NCBI RefSeq assembly: GCF_038051995.1
Contig: NZ_CP150290.1
Coordinates: forward strand, 6,610,501 to 6,674,500
Direction: 5' to 3'
Source: Paenibacillus sp. FSL H8-0537
GTDB lineage: Bacteria; Bacillota; Bacilli; Paenibacillales; Paenibacillaceae
DNA length: 64,000 bases
Shown here in pieces: positions 42,048 to 51,248 of the stretch (positions are counted from its first letter, which is position 1; each line of letters opens with the position of its first letter). The notes beneath the pieces were generated by a model. It saw only the letters and a program-made list of their open reading frames with translations, was not told where the DNA came from and made no database searches. A program made the translations under genes and the position numbers.

Positions 42048-45000
42048 CTACCCGTTGATTAAATCAGCCTGCAGCAGCAGTCTGCGAATGAGTGCAGCAG
42101 CCTCCGCACGGGTAATGTTGTCCTGCGGATGCAGCTGTCCGGAATTACCCGTCACCATTTGAAGCTCAACCGCAGCGGCCATAGCGTCTTTTGCCCAACT
42201 GCTGATTTCATTCTGGTCCGCGAAAGCGGACAGCTTATCCATAGATCCCGAAGCACTCAGCTTCGTATAAGCTACAGCTCTTGCGATAATCGCAATTGCT
42301 TCCTCGCGGGTAATAGTCTTCAAGGCGCCAAATGTACCATCAGCATAACCAGTAATAAGGCCATAAGCCGCCGCTGTTTCCGTATAACCGGCATACCAGC
42401 TTCCGGCCTGTACATCTGAAAACTTACTTTGCCCTTGTAGAACCGCTGGGCGCAAGCCTAAGCCACGTATGATAATCGCCGCAAACTCAGCGCGGGTAAT
42501 CGAAGCATCCGGAGAGAAGGCCGTCTCGCTTGTCCCTTGTACAACCATACGGGAAGCCAGGTCGTTCACCTCATCGCGGCTCCAATGCTGCGCCAGGTCC
42601 TGCATTTCACGCGGATGCCAAATGACTGAATACGTGCTGTTTGTCAAGCTGTTGATCACTGCATAATACTTCCCGTTCAGCATCGTAATATTGGTAGGCA
42701 CATGATAGAGCTGTCCATCGGAGTGCAGCACAACTCCTGTCGTAATACGATTCGCATTGGCTCCCTCTGGCATTGGGATCATCATTTGCACATAGCCGCT
42801 AAAGGCGGAAACATCCGTCTTCTTTCCGCCGTACGAAGCTGTAATATGGAATTCCAGCGGCACAGCAGCAATCTCCATGCCTTGGCCAGATGCCGCGGCG
42901 TATACTTGATCAGACTCCGATTTTGCCGATTTTGCAATTGTAATACTGAAAATAATATCCTTTAAGCTGTTCTGCGCTCCTAGCTCCTTGGCAATCGCAT
43001 CAACAGGGATAAGCGATGCCGGGAATGCATAGGAGGCCGAGGCCGTTTGTATTTCAAGCGTCGCCGTTTTATCTGTCATTACCTTGAGCAGTTGACCATT
43101 TAGCAAGCTGTTCACGCTGTCTGCCGCTTCTGTATACGGAATCGCGACTTCGCGATTGGATTCGGACTCCAGCTTTTTAATGATTTTGTCGTTCTCAAGC
43201 GTCACCGTCGCATAACGCAGCTGATTGCTGGTGAACGTCTGCACCGTAGCCGTCTGCTCCTGCTTCACTCCGTCTACATATACTGAAATTCCAGTTCCCG
43301 CTGCAACTGTCCCCGTTTGAACGGAAGTGCCTGTTGAAGGAGTTGAACCTGAGCTTTGCTGGGCGCGTGTCACCTTCACCAGATAAGTACGACTCGGCTT
43401 GGAGCTGTCGGCCGCTGCAACTGTGACCGGAATTTCATTCAGCCCGACATTTAATTGCACGGTAACCGGATTGTCTGCCGATTGGTCGTTTATCGTCACC
43501 GTGGCAAGCGGATCAAAGGCTTCAGCTGTAATTGTCGTTGCTTCAACTGCGTAAGCTACATTTTGCTCGTAGCTCAGCGTATCCTTGTTGAAAGCAGGCG
43601 ACAGGCTGCCCGTGCTGGTCGAAAGCGCTCCTAATTCGCTAATTCCATAAGGTGTAATATTTACTGTAACAACGGCTGGATCGGAATCCTCCTGTCCATC
43701 CGAAGCTACATAGGTGAAGCTGTCTGTCCCTAGCTGACCCGGGCTCGGCACATAAACAAACTCATCGCCGTTAATAATCGTCACGCTGGAGGACTTCGTA
43801 CCGGTTGTGAGTATACGGAAGGTCAATGAATCTCCGTCCACGTCAGTTGCATGCAGCTTTTGGGTCAAAGATGTCAGACTTTCTACATCGTAGCTTGCAT
43901 TCTCAGCTATCGGCTGGTCATTCACCGGCATGACCGTCACTTGGACCGTAATCGGATCGGATTCATCTACCCCGTCAAAGGCCTTTATTGCAAAGCTGTC
44001 GTCTCCTTTAAAATCCTGATTAGGCGTGTATGTCAGCTGATTGCCATTGGCAATAACCGCTTGACCGTGCTCCGCCTGAGCATCGACCAGAAAGGATAGC
44101 GTATCCAAATCCTCATCCGTACCCGACAGCGTCAAGCTCAATACATCGTCCTCATCCATTTGCTGAGGAGCAATCGCCGTTACAACGGGCTTGCTGTTCC
44201 CCACAGTCACCGTAAAACTGGATGTGCCTTCCGCCAGACTGCTGTCCAATACATGAATTGTAATGGTAGCTGAGCCTTGCATTCCTTGAGCCGGCTCCAC
44301 TGTAACCGCGCGTTGCTTTCCGCTGCCTGCTAGTGTAATTCCGCTGAGCGGAACAAGAGCGGTATTGCTCGATTCGGCAGTTACTGCAAAATCGCTCGGC
44401 TCTGCGTCAGGATCAGTAATGGTAAAGCTTAGAGCCTGCGTAGCTGTATTTTTACCTATGCTTTGATTGGAAATCGTACTTACCGTAGGGGTGTCATTCA
44501 CCGATGTCACAATCAGGGACGTCTGACTGTCTACTACTGGTGCAGCTATTCCATCATCTACCATCACCGTTAAAACAACAGTCTCCGTCGTTTTCGGAGC
44601 AATCCGGTTCGCCTCCGGAGTAAATACCAATTGGCGAATGGCTGTCGTCAAATCATCAGCCGTTCCGCTCGCCTTATATTGACTGCCGACCAGACTGAAT
44701 CCGGCTGCTTGAAGGGAGACGGCTGTAAATCCGCCTTTTGCCGCAGTATCGAGTGAAATGCTGACTGTCAGCGTCTGTTCAGGGTCCGCATCCTCTATGT
44801 ATACACCAGTAAAGGGCTGTTCCGTCTCCGTATCCAACAGCTCATATGGAGCGGCGGCAATTCCCGTCATTACAGGAGCATCGTTTACCGAAGTGATGGT
44901 GACCGATATCGCGCTGACCACTGTGCCTCCGTTACCGTCGCTTACTTCAACTTTAAATACATCCTGACCATAATAATTAGCGTCCGGCGTGTATTCCCAC

Positions 45001-47186
45001 GCTCCGGTCGTCGCATTAACCGTTGCATTTCCATGGGTAGCCTGCTGCAAAAGGGAATAAGTCAGCATGTCACCCTCCACATCGTTTGCCGATACTTGTC
45101 CGGTAACCGCTGTGTCCTCATCAGTCGTTACGGAATCATCCATAGCTGTTGGCGGATCATTCACCGGCGTCACAGTCACGGTAATGGTACTGGTCGCCAT
45201 GCCTCCATTGCCGTCGCTAACCTCAATCTTGAATTCATCTTGGCCGTGATAATCCGCATTCGGAGCATACTCCCATGCTCCGGTCGACGGATTGACCGTT
45301 GCTGTTCCGCTGGCTGCCTGCTGTGATACCGAATACGTCAGCGTGTCGCCATCCGCGTCCGATGCCGTCACCTGGCCGGTCGTGCTTGTATCCTCATCGG
45401 TCGTTTCCGTATCGTCCGACGTCGTCGGAGCTACATTTACTTTCACAACCGTGACGATTATTGCGCTCGTTGCGGTGCCGCCGTTACCATCGCTAACCTC
45501 AATCTTGAATATGTCCTGACCGTAATAGCCCTCATCCGGATCATATTCCCATGCACCTGTCGCCGGATTAACTATTGCTGTTCCATGAGTTGCCGGCTGC
45601 GAAATAGAGTAGGTTGGCGTATCGCCTTCCACATCGCTTGCCGTCACCTGACCCGTCGTCTTCTCATTTTTATTCGTTGTCGCGGTGTCATCGCTCGTAA
45701 CAGGTGGATCATTCACCGGAGTCACAGTTACGGTAATGGTGCTAGTCGCCGTACCTCCATTGCTGTCACTAACCTCAATCTTGAATACGTCCTGACCGTG
45801 ATAATCCGCATTCGGAGCATACTCCCATGCTCCGGTTGACGGATTGACCGTTGCCGTCCCGTTCGCCGCCTGCTGCGACACTGAATAGATCAGTATGTCA
45901 CCATCCGCATCCGTTGCGGTTACCTGACCAGTCGCACTTGTATCCTCGTCAGTCGTGGCCGAATCGTCCGACGTTGTCGGAGCTGCATTTACGTTCACAA
46001 TCGTTACACTTATTGTGCTCGTTGCTATGCCGCCGTTGCCATCACTAACCTCGATCTTGAATACATCCTGACCATAATAATCGTCCATCGGGGTATATTC
46101 CCATGCTCCTGTCACCGGATCAACGGCTGCCGAACCATAAGCCCCCTGCTGCCAAATGGAATAGGTCAGCGTATCGCCGTCCATATCGCTTGCCGTCACC
46201 TGACCCGTCGTCTTCTCATTTTTATTGGTTGCCGTGGTGTCGTCGCTCGTGACAGGTGGATCATTCACCGGATCGACGGTGATTGTAACCATGCTGGTTG
46301 CCGTGCCCCCTTTGCCGTCGTTAACCAACACCTTAAATACGTCCTGGCCGTGATAATTCTCATTCGGAATATATTCCCATGCCCCGGTCGACGCATCGAC
46401 CGTTGCCGTCCCGTTCGCTGCCTGCTGCGACACCGAATAGGTCAGCATGTCGCCATCATTGTCGGAGCCAACAATGTTACCCGTCACGAATTCATCCTCA
46501 TTAACCCATTCTGTATAGTCAGGTACCGTTGGCACTTGATTCGTAACAGCCTGTTCATAGACAATATATGGATTGGTATCAAACCGGAACCGGTGAACTT
46601 CATCCGGTATATCGCCAATCAAGCTTTCCGCACCTGTAAGAAAAAAGGTAAGCATGCCGTTTGAAGCCTGATTGAAATAGTCAGTAATATCAAGTGAGAG
46701 CAGATCACCGGTAGCAATCGATCCCAGATGGCTATCCAGCAGCTCATAGGTGCTTGGCGTGTTTAACACCTGATTCATGGTCGGCCAGCCCGTATGCATT
46801 TGATCGTTACTGGTTGGGATAGAAGCTGACTTGTACGCCCACACCTTGGCAATCGGAGTACCGCGAATTGCCCGATCCTCCAGGCCTGCGCCATAGTCGT
46901 TGCCTACTTTGATTTTCAAATACGCCTTATACCCTGCAGGTACGTTTGCGGTTTTGTTGAACCTCAAATATGCGTGATATTCCTTGGTTCCGCCATGTTG
47001 AATACCAATATAATAAGGAGCTCCTACATAAGCGCCATACGTAAAATCATGCCCGGCTATAGACGCCAGCGGCGGTCCGGCCAAGGAGCTTGCATGCACC
47101 GTTCCAGTTCCATATAGTCCACCAAATATAAAATGGATTGCTACGATAGCAGTCAATAAACCTATGAATCCCTTCTTCTTCTTCAC
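42048..47186 (-). CDS. Giant SLH-anchored surface protein with cadherin-like repeats
   Basis: 1712 residues. A signal peptide (about 1-32) is followed by a 190-residue N-terminal beta domain of DNRLRE/lectin-like appearance. Six tandem units of about 92 residues follow (about 215-775), each with GAWEY-P-YxGQDxFKIEVSDGNGG. Then come further Ig/cadherin-like domains, a Cadherin-like beta-sandwich (near 1210-1300) and a linker. Three C-terminal SLH motifs (about 1535-1710, each with ITRAEF/ITREEA/ITRAEA) bind secondary wall polymer. It is an adhesin- or S-layer-like protein displayed on the cell. There is no catalytic domain that I recognise. The repeats carry DxDGD motifs that may bind calcium. 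Confidence 0.93.
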   Translation of the reverse strand: MKKKKGFIGLLTAIVAIHFIFGGLYGTGTVHASSLAGPPLASIAGHDFTYGAYVGAPYYIGIQHGGTKEYHAYLRFNKTANVPAGYKAYLKIKVGNDYGAGLEDRAIRGTPIAKVWAYKSASIPTSNDQMHTGWPTMNQVLNTPSTYELLDSHLGSIATGDLLSLDITDYFNQASNGMLTFFLTGAESLIGDIPDEVHRFRFDTNPYIVYEQAVTNQVPTVPDYTEWVNEDEFVTGNIVGSDNDGDMLTYSVSQQAANGTATVDASTGAWEYIPNENYHGQDVFKVLVNDGKGGTATSMVTITVDPVNDPPVTSDDTTATNKNEKTTGQVTASDMDGDTLTYSIWQQGAYGSAAVDPVTGAWEYTPMDDYYGQDVFKIEVSDGNGGIATSTISVTIVNVNAAPTTSDDSATTDEDTSATGQVTATDADGDILIYSVSQQAANGTATVNPSTGAWEYAPNADYHGQDVFKIEVSDSNGGTATSTITVTVTPVNDPPVTSDDTATTNKNEKTTGQVTASDVEGDTPTYSISQPATHGTAIVNPATGAWEYDPDEGYYGQDIFKIEVSDGNGGTATSAIIVTVVKVNVAPTTSDDTETTDEDTSTTGQVTASDADGDTLTYSVSQQAASGTATVNPSTGAWEYAPNADYHGQDEFKIEVSDGNGGMATSTITVTVTPVNDPPTAMDDSVTTDEDTAVTGQVSANDVEGDMLTYSLLQQATHGNATVNATTGAWEYTPDANYYGQDVFKVEVSDGNGGTVVSAISVTITSVNDAPVMTGIAAAPYELLDTETEQPFTGVYIEDADPEQTLTVSISLDTAAKGGFTAVSLQAAGFSLVGSQYKASGTADDLTTAIRQLVFTPEANRIAPKTTETVVLTVMVDDGIAAPVVDSQTSLIVTSVNDTPTVSTISNQSIGKNTATQALSFTITDPDAEPSDFAVTAESSNTALVPLSGITLAGSGKQRAVTVEPAQGMQGSATITIHVLDSSLAEGTSSFTVTVGNSKPVVTAIAPQQMDEDDVLSLTLSGTDEDLDTLSFLVDAQAEHGQAVIANGNQLTYTPNQDFKGDDSFAIKAFDGVDESDPITVQVTVMPVNDQPIAENASYDVESLTSLTQKLHATDVDGDSLTFRILTTGTKSSSVTIINGDEFVYVPSPGQLGTDSFTYVASDGQEDSDPAVVTVNITPYGISELGALSTSTGSLSPAFNKDTLSYEQNVAYAVEATTITAEAFDPLATVTINDQSADNPVTVQLNVGLNEIPVTVAAADSSKPSRTYLVKVTRAQQSSGSTPSTGTSVQTGTVAAGTGISVYVDGVKQEQTATVQTFTSNQLRYATVTLENDKIIKKLESESNREVAIPYTEAADSVNSLLNGQLLKVMTDKTATLEIQTASASYAFPASLIPVDAIAKELGAQNSLKDIIFSITIAKSAKSESDQVYAAASGQGMEIAAVPLEFHITASYGGKKTDVSAFSGYVQMMIPMPEGANANRITTGVVLHSDGQLYHVPTNITMLNGKYYAVINSLTNSTYSVIWHPREMQDLAQHWSRDEVNDLASRMVVQGTSETAFSPDASITRAEFAAIIIRGLGLRPAVLQGQSKFSDVQAGSWYAGYTETAAAYGLITGYADGTFGALKTITREEAIAIIARAVAYTKLSASGSMDKLSAFADQNEISSWAKDAMAAAVELQMVTGNSGQLHPQDNITRAEAAALIRRLLLQADLING
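44866..46530 (-). repeat. Six tandem cadherin-like repeat units within the SLH gene
   Basis: Units of about 276 bases. Alternate units are more alike (units 2 and 4 share NKNEKTTGQVTASD; units 3 and 5 share TDEDTS and NPSTGAWEYAPNADYHGQD). This indicates duplication of a two-unit block of about 552 bases. Confidence 0.8.
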
Positions 47187-47331
47187 GCTTTCCTCTCCTT
47201 ATCCTTATGCTTTCCCCTATCCAAATCCAATTATTATCGCCCTAATTATACCAATTGCCTCTGAACGCATTCTGAACGAGGAGCCACCCGCTGCATCTGC
47301 CAAAATAGCAATTTCTCTGCCGCCAATACAC

Positions 47332-47362
47332 AAAAAACCTCCTTATCCAATGGATAAGAAGG
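47332..47362 (-). terminator. Terminator of the MarR-MMPL operon
   Basis: CCTCCTTATCC at 47338-47348 pairs with GGATAAGAAGG at 47352-47362 (one G-T pair), followed on the minus strand by six T. Confidence 0.88.
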
Positions 47363-47388
47363 CTTAGTGAATGGTTCATATCTTAATC

Positions 47389-50300
47389 TTAAGAATGATG
47401 CGAAATATCCTTAGTCGGTGAATAACGAACCTCATGCTCGCTCTCATTCATAAACGGCCAATAGTTGGCTTTGCCGAACATGCGCACCATGACTGGAATG
47501 AACAGCGGCAGCATAATGAGCGCGTACATGAACAATCCGCACAATACGAGTGTCGCGATTTGCAGCAGCGACATAACCCCAGAAGGCAGCATCGCTGCAA
47601 AAGTACCGCCAAGTATAATGGCTGCCGACATAATAACGCCGCCCATGCTCTTCATTGCCTTCAAAATCGCCTGTGTCGGCGAAAGATCGCGAAATTCCCG
47701 GAAACGATCCATTAGGAAAATGCTATAGTCGATGCCCAGCGCGACCAGCATAACGAATCCGAAGAACGGAACCGCCCAGCTGATGCCCGAGTTGCCGAGC
47801 AAGCGGACGAAAATCACTTCTGTTATCGCCATAGAGGTATAGAAGGTCAACAAAAGTGATGCCATCAAATAAAGCGGCATAACAATAGAGCGGAACAAGA
47901 TGATCAGAATAATCGTAATGCCGATCAGCATCAGCATCATCGTGCGAGTGTAGTCCTCGTTCGAGATATTGTTCAAATCATGGTTGGAGCTGGTCACCCC
48001 GCCCACTGCATAATCAGCCTGCGCGTAGGCTGTACCTTGAAGAGCACGGCCAACCGCAGCATTTAAATCGTCGATTTTCGCCATAATTGCCATATCATAC
48101 GGGTTGCCGCTGAAAATGACATCGAATTTAGCACTCATCCGATCTTCGGACATATACACATCCAGAGCCTGTTGGAATTCGGGCTTCACGATCGCTTCCT
48201 CTGGAATAAACCAGCCCGTCATTTGTTTGTTTGGCGAGGAACCAAGCTCGCTCAAATAGTTTTTCGCTGACCCAAGCCCGTCGCTAACCTGCGTAATGCC
48301 ATCCACGCTTTGATCAAGTCCGTCCGTCAGCTGGCTGAGCTGACCGTTCAAATCGGCAAAGCCTGCTTGCAATTCGGATTGTCCGCTTGCCAGTTGGTCA
48401 GCCCCCTTCGTTATGTCAGGAACCTTCGTTACAATTTGGCCTTGGCCAGCCGCGGCCTGCGCGATGCCCTGCTGAAGCTGGGAAATGCCTTGTGCCAGCT
48501 TCTCCAAACCTTTTGCAAGCTCGCCTTGGCCAGCTGACGCTTGGGAAAGTCCTGCATTCGCCTGCTTCAGCCCTTCATTAATGCCGCCCAGCTGTCCATT
48601 AATTTGCGTCAGCTGCTCGCTGAGCATGGTCGCTGACTGCTCCATTTGGGAAGCTGCGCCTAATACCTGTGCATAGTCAGCATCGCCTGCCAGCTCAGGG
48701 TACTTCTCGCCTAAGCCGCTAATGCCTTTGTGAAGATCCGCAAGTCCGCCTGCCAATTGCTGCTGCCCAGCCGCAATGCCGCCGTAGGCTTGCGACAGCT
48801 GGCCAACGCCCGCTTCCATCTTCTCATAGTTCGTCAACAGCTCTTTGCTGGCCGCTGCCAATTGATCAGCGCTAGCTTTCGCCTGCTTCAAGCCTTCAGC
48901 AAGCTCACCTGCTCCAGCGGAGCCATCATTCAGCCCTTGCTGAATGCGTTTCAAGCCATCTCCAAGCTGCACAATGCCGCTTTTCAAATCCTTCGTTCCC
49001 GCAGCGAGCTTGCCTGCGCCTTCCGCCGCTTCATTAAGCTTTGGCTCGTTTTCACTCAGCTTGGTGCTGGCTTCAGCAAGACCGCTGCTTATTTTCCCAA
49101 GGCCTTCCTCGCCTTTGTCGAGGCCATCCTTCAGCGTCCCCACTTGATCAGATACCATTAAATCATCAAGCTCTTCGCCTGTTGGGCGGGTAGCACTGCG
49201 AACAAGCGCCACACCTTCAACCTTCGAAAGCTCACGGGTAATTTGCTCAATGGTCGCCAGTCCATCCGTTGTATCCATCGGTACAGCTGTTTTCACTACA
49301 ACCGTCGAAGGCAGCGATTCACCAGGCCCGAAGCTTTCCGAAATGAGGTTAAATGCTTTAACCGAATCATATTTATCGCCAATTTCATCAAGCGAGTTAA
49401 AGGAAACATTGCCTTTGTACGCCACTAGAAAAGGAACCGTCAGTACCATAACGACAACCAGCGCCCAAAGCGGCTTGCGCAGCGAGAAGCTTCCAACAGC
49501 TCCCCACAGCCCGCTCTCCTTATGCTCAAGCGCTCCCTTCGATGGCCAGAACAGCTTGGCGCCTAGCACCGACATGAAGAACGGCACAATCGTAAACAAG
49601 GCAATCAGCAAAATCGCGATGCCAATCGCTACTGCAACCGCCGAACGATACAGCACGAAGGTTGAAAAGCCGATAGAGGCAAAGCCAACAAATACCGCAA
49701 GACCAGAAAACAATACCGTCTTGCCCGCCGTTTTGTAGGTTGCCAAAATCGATTCCTGAATGTCTCCGCCCCGATGCGCCAGCTCTTCCTTAAAGCGGCT
49801 GATCAGCAAAATGCAATAATCCGTACCAATTCCGAATAAAACAGCAACTAGGAAAATTTGCGTAAAGTTCGAAAGTGGAAAATCAAAATATTCCACAAGA
49901 AACGCGACGATGGATTGGGACAACAAATAAGTAAAGCCCACCGTCAGCAAGGGTACAATCGGCGCCACGGCCGAACGGAACACTAGGAATAATATAATTA
50001 AAATAAAGCCTACGGTTATGAACTCTGTCTTCTTCAAGCCCTCTTGTGCGCTTGACGCAACATCGTCACCGATAATCCAACCGCCCGTGTAGTAGTGCGT
50101 CATTGGGACATCCGAAACGGCGCTGTACAGTCCCTCTCGTATTCCAGACAAATCACCACTGGAGGTGTCTACCTTCACAAGCACAAGCAGCGTCTTGCCA
50201 TCCTCCGACAGCATTTGTTTTTTAAGCTCTTCCGTATCAAAATGCGTCGTAATTGAGGTAATATGATACTGTTCCTTCCCAGCCTTCAGCTTCTCCACAC

Positions 50301-50565
50301 CTTGCTTGGCGGCTGCCAAGTCCGCATCGGATAAGCCCTCCGGATCATGGAACACAAGCACGGTCGAAGAGCCATTGCCCGCATCCTTGCCGCCAATCTC
50401 CTCGATCATTTTCTCGGCAATCGTGGAAGAATACCCTTGCGGAACAGACACCTGCCCTTTTTCACGAACGAGCCCTTCCATATTCGGCGCGCTCACCATT
50501 AATCCGACTGTGACAAGCAGCCATACAAGCATGAGTACCCATCTTAGCTTTAATACCGTCTTCAT
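47389..50565 (-). CDS. MMPL-family RND transporter
   Basis: 1058 residues, two MMPL halves each with six membrane helices (sterol-sensing-like FGIGTDYCILLISRFKEEL and LGIDYSIFLMDRFREF motifs). Between them lies a long extracellular coiled-coil-like region of heptad repeats (about 500-790, rich in GxxxL-A-G-L segments) resembling YhgE/Pip proteins. It exports lipids or hydrophobic drugs by proton motive force; the substrate is unknown. The start overlaps the marR stop by four bases, so the pump is coupled to its repressor, as in B. subtilis ydgG-ydgH-like pairs. Confidence 0.92.
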   Translation of the reverse strand: MKTVLKLRWVLMLVWLLVTVGLMVSAPNMEGLVREKGQVSVPQGYSSTIAEKMIEEIGGKDAGNGSSTVLVFHDPEGLSDADLAAAKQGVEKLKAGKEQYHITSITTHFDTEELKKQMLSEDGKTLLVLVKVDTSSGDLSGIREGLYSAVSDVPMTHYYTGGWIIGDDVASSAQEGLKKTEFITVGFILIILFLVFRSAVAPIVPLLTVGFTYLLSQSIVAFLVEYFDFPLSNFTQIFLVAVLFGIGTDYCILLISRFKEELAHRGGDIQESILATYKTAGKTVLFSGLAVFVGFASIGFSTFVLYRSAVAVAIGIAILLIALFTIVPFFMSVLGAKLFWPSKGALEHKESGLWGAVGSFSLRKPLWALVVVMVLTVPFLVAYKGNVSFNSLDEIGDKYDSVKAFNLISESFGPGESLPSTVVVKTAVPMDTTDGLATIEQITRELSKVEGVALVRSATRPTGEELDDLMVSDQVGTLKDGLDKGEEGLGKISSGLAEASTKLSENEPKLNEAAEGAGKLAAGTKDLKSGIVQLGDGLKRIQQGLNDGSAGAGELAEGLKQAKASADQLAAASKELLTNYEKMEAGVGQLSQAYGGIAAGQQQLAGGLADLHKGISGLGEKYPELAGDADYAQVLGAASQMEQSATMLSEQLTQINGQLGGINEGLKQANAGLSQASAGQGELAKGLEKLAQGISQLQQGIAQAAAGQGQIVTKVPDITKGADQLASGQSELQAGFADLNGQLSQLTDGLDQSVDGITQVSDGLGSAKNYLSELGSSPNKQMTGWFIPEEAIVKPEFQQALDVYMSEDRMSAKFDVIFSGNPYDMAIMAKIDDLNAAVGRALQGTAYAQADYAVGGVTSSNHDLNNISNEDYTRTMMLMLIGITIILIILFRSIVMPLYLMASLLLTFYTSMAITEVIFVRLLGNSGISWAVPFFGFVMLVALGIDYSIFLMDRFREFRDLSPTQAILKAMKSMGGVIMSAAIILGGTFAAMLPSGVMSLLQIATLVLCGLFMYALIMLPLFIPVMVRMFGKANYWPFMNESEHEVRYSPTKDISHHS

Positions 50566-51035
50566 TGCTGTATTTCTCCTCCTTCTATCCCGTGCGTGCC
50601 AGACATAACTTTAGCCAGCTTCTCATAGGTAGTAATAAACTGCAGTGCTTCCTGCTCATCAAAATGCTGAATATGCAAGGCCAGCATTTCTTGAATTTTC
50701 AATTCAGATTGATCGGTCAGCTGCTCACCAGCTGGCAGAAGCTTTAAATAAGTAACTCGCCTGTCCTTCGGGTCCTGCTGCCGTTCAATGAGCTGTTTAT
50801 CGAATAAACGTGTCGTTAGTGCCGTAATGGAGCTTCGTCCTACGCAAAACGTATCCGCAAGCTCGGAAGAGGTCGTCTTTCCCTGCGTCCGCAGATAACG
50901 AAGCACGGAATATTGCTCGACCGTAAGCCCCTCCGGCATCGCTTCCCGGAACAAGCTGTTTATTTGACGATTGACGGCAAAATAGGTCGCCTCATACCGC
51001 GCAATAATGTCCATCAACAGCCTTTGATCTACCAT
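50562..51035 (-). CDS. MarR-family repressor
   Basis: 157 residues with the winged helix TVEQYSVLRYLRTQGKTTSSELADTFCVGRSSITALTTRLFDKQLIERQQDPKDRRVTYL, including the DxRxxxL wing signature. RBS GGAGG lies upstream. It probably represses its own operon through the palindrome at 51088-51108 until a ligand of the pump appears. Confidence 0.93.
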   Translation of the reverse strand: MVDQRLLMDIIARYEATYFAVNRQINSLFREAMPEGLTVEQYSVLRYLRTQGKTTSSELADTFCVGRSSITALTTRLFDKQLIERQQDPKDRRVTYLKLLPAGEQLTDQSELKIQEMLALHIQHFDEQEALQFITTYEKLAKVMSGTHGIEGGEIQQ

Positions 51036-51087
51036 CTGGCTTCCTCCTTTCCATTTATGCTCTCTCTTTAAAAGGTTCTATAATGAA

Positions 51088-51108
51088 ATAGTTCACTAGT
51101 AGAACTAT
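51088..51108 (-). promoter_or_regulatory. MarR-type operator overlapping the promoter
   Basis: ATAGTTC-ACTAGTA-GAACTAT, perfect seven-base arms, 53 bases upstream of the marR start. It lies within the spacer between TTGATA and TATTTC promoter elements on the minus strand, so binding would block RNA polymerase. Confidence 0.7.
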
Positions 51109-51172
51109 ATCAAAGACCACCCAAATGCGTCAAGCAGTTGATTTTATAAAAAAGTAAAACACTAAATCAAAT

Positions 51173-51198
51173 AAGCCCGTGCGCAATCGCATGGGCTT
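51173..51198 (-). terminator. Hairpin at the end of the bacteriocin operon
   Basis: AAGCCCGTGCG at 51173-51183 pairs with CGCATGGGCTT at 51188-51198 (one G-T pair), about 50 bases beyond the last gene. On the minus strand only an AT-rich tract follows, so efficiency is uncertain. Confidence 0.6.
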
Positions 51199-51248
51199 CA
51201 CGAATCATTTAAACGTACGATCTTCGTTTAGAGATTAAAAATATTACT

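Noticed and set aside
44866..46530. Regular repeats suggesting a CRISPR array
   Set aside because: The repeat period is about 276 bases, all in one reading frame, and encodes cadherin-like domains; no spacers and no cas genes.
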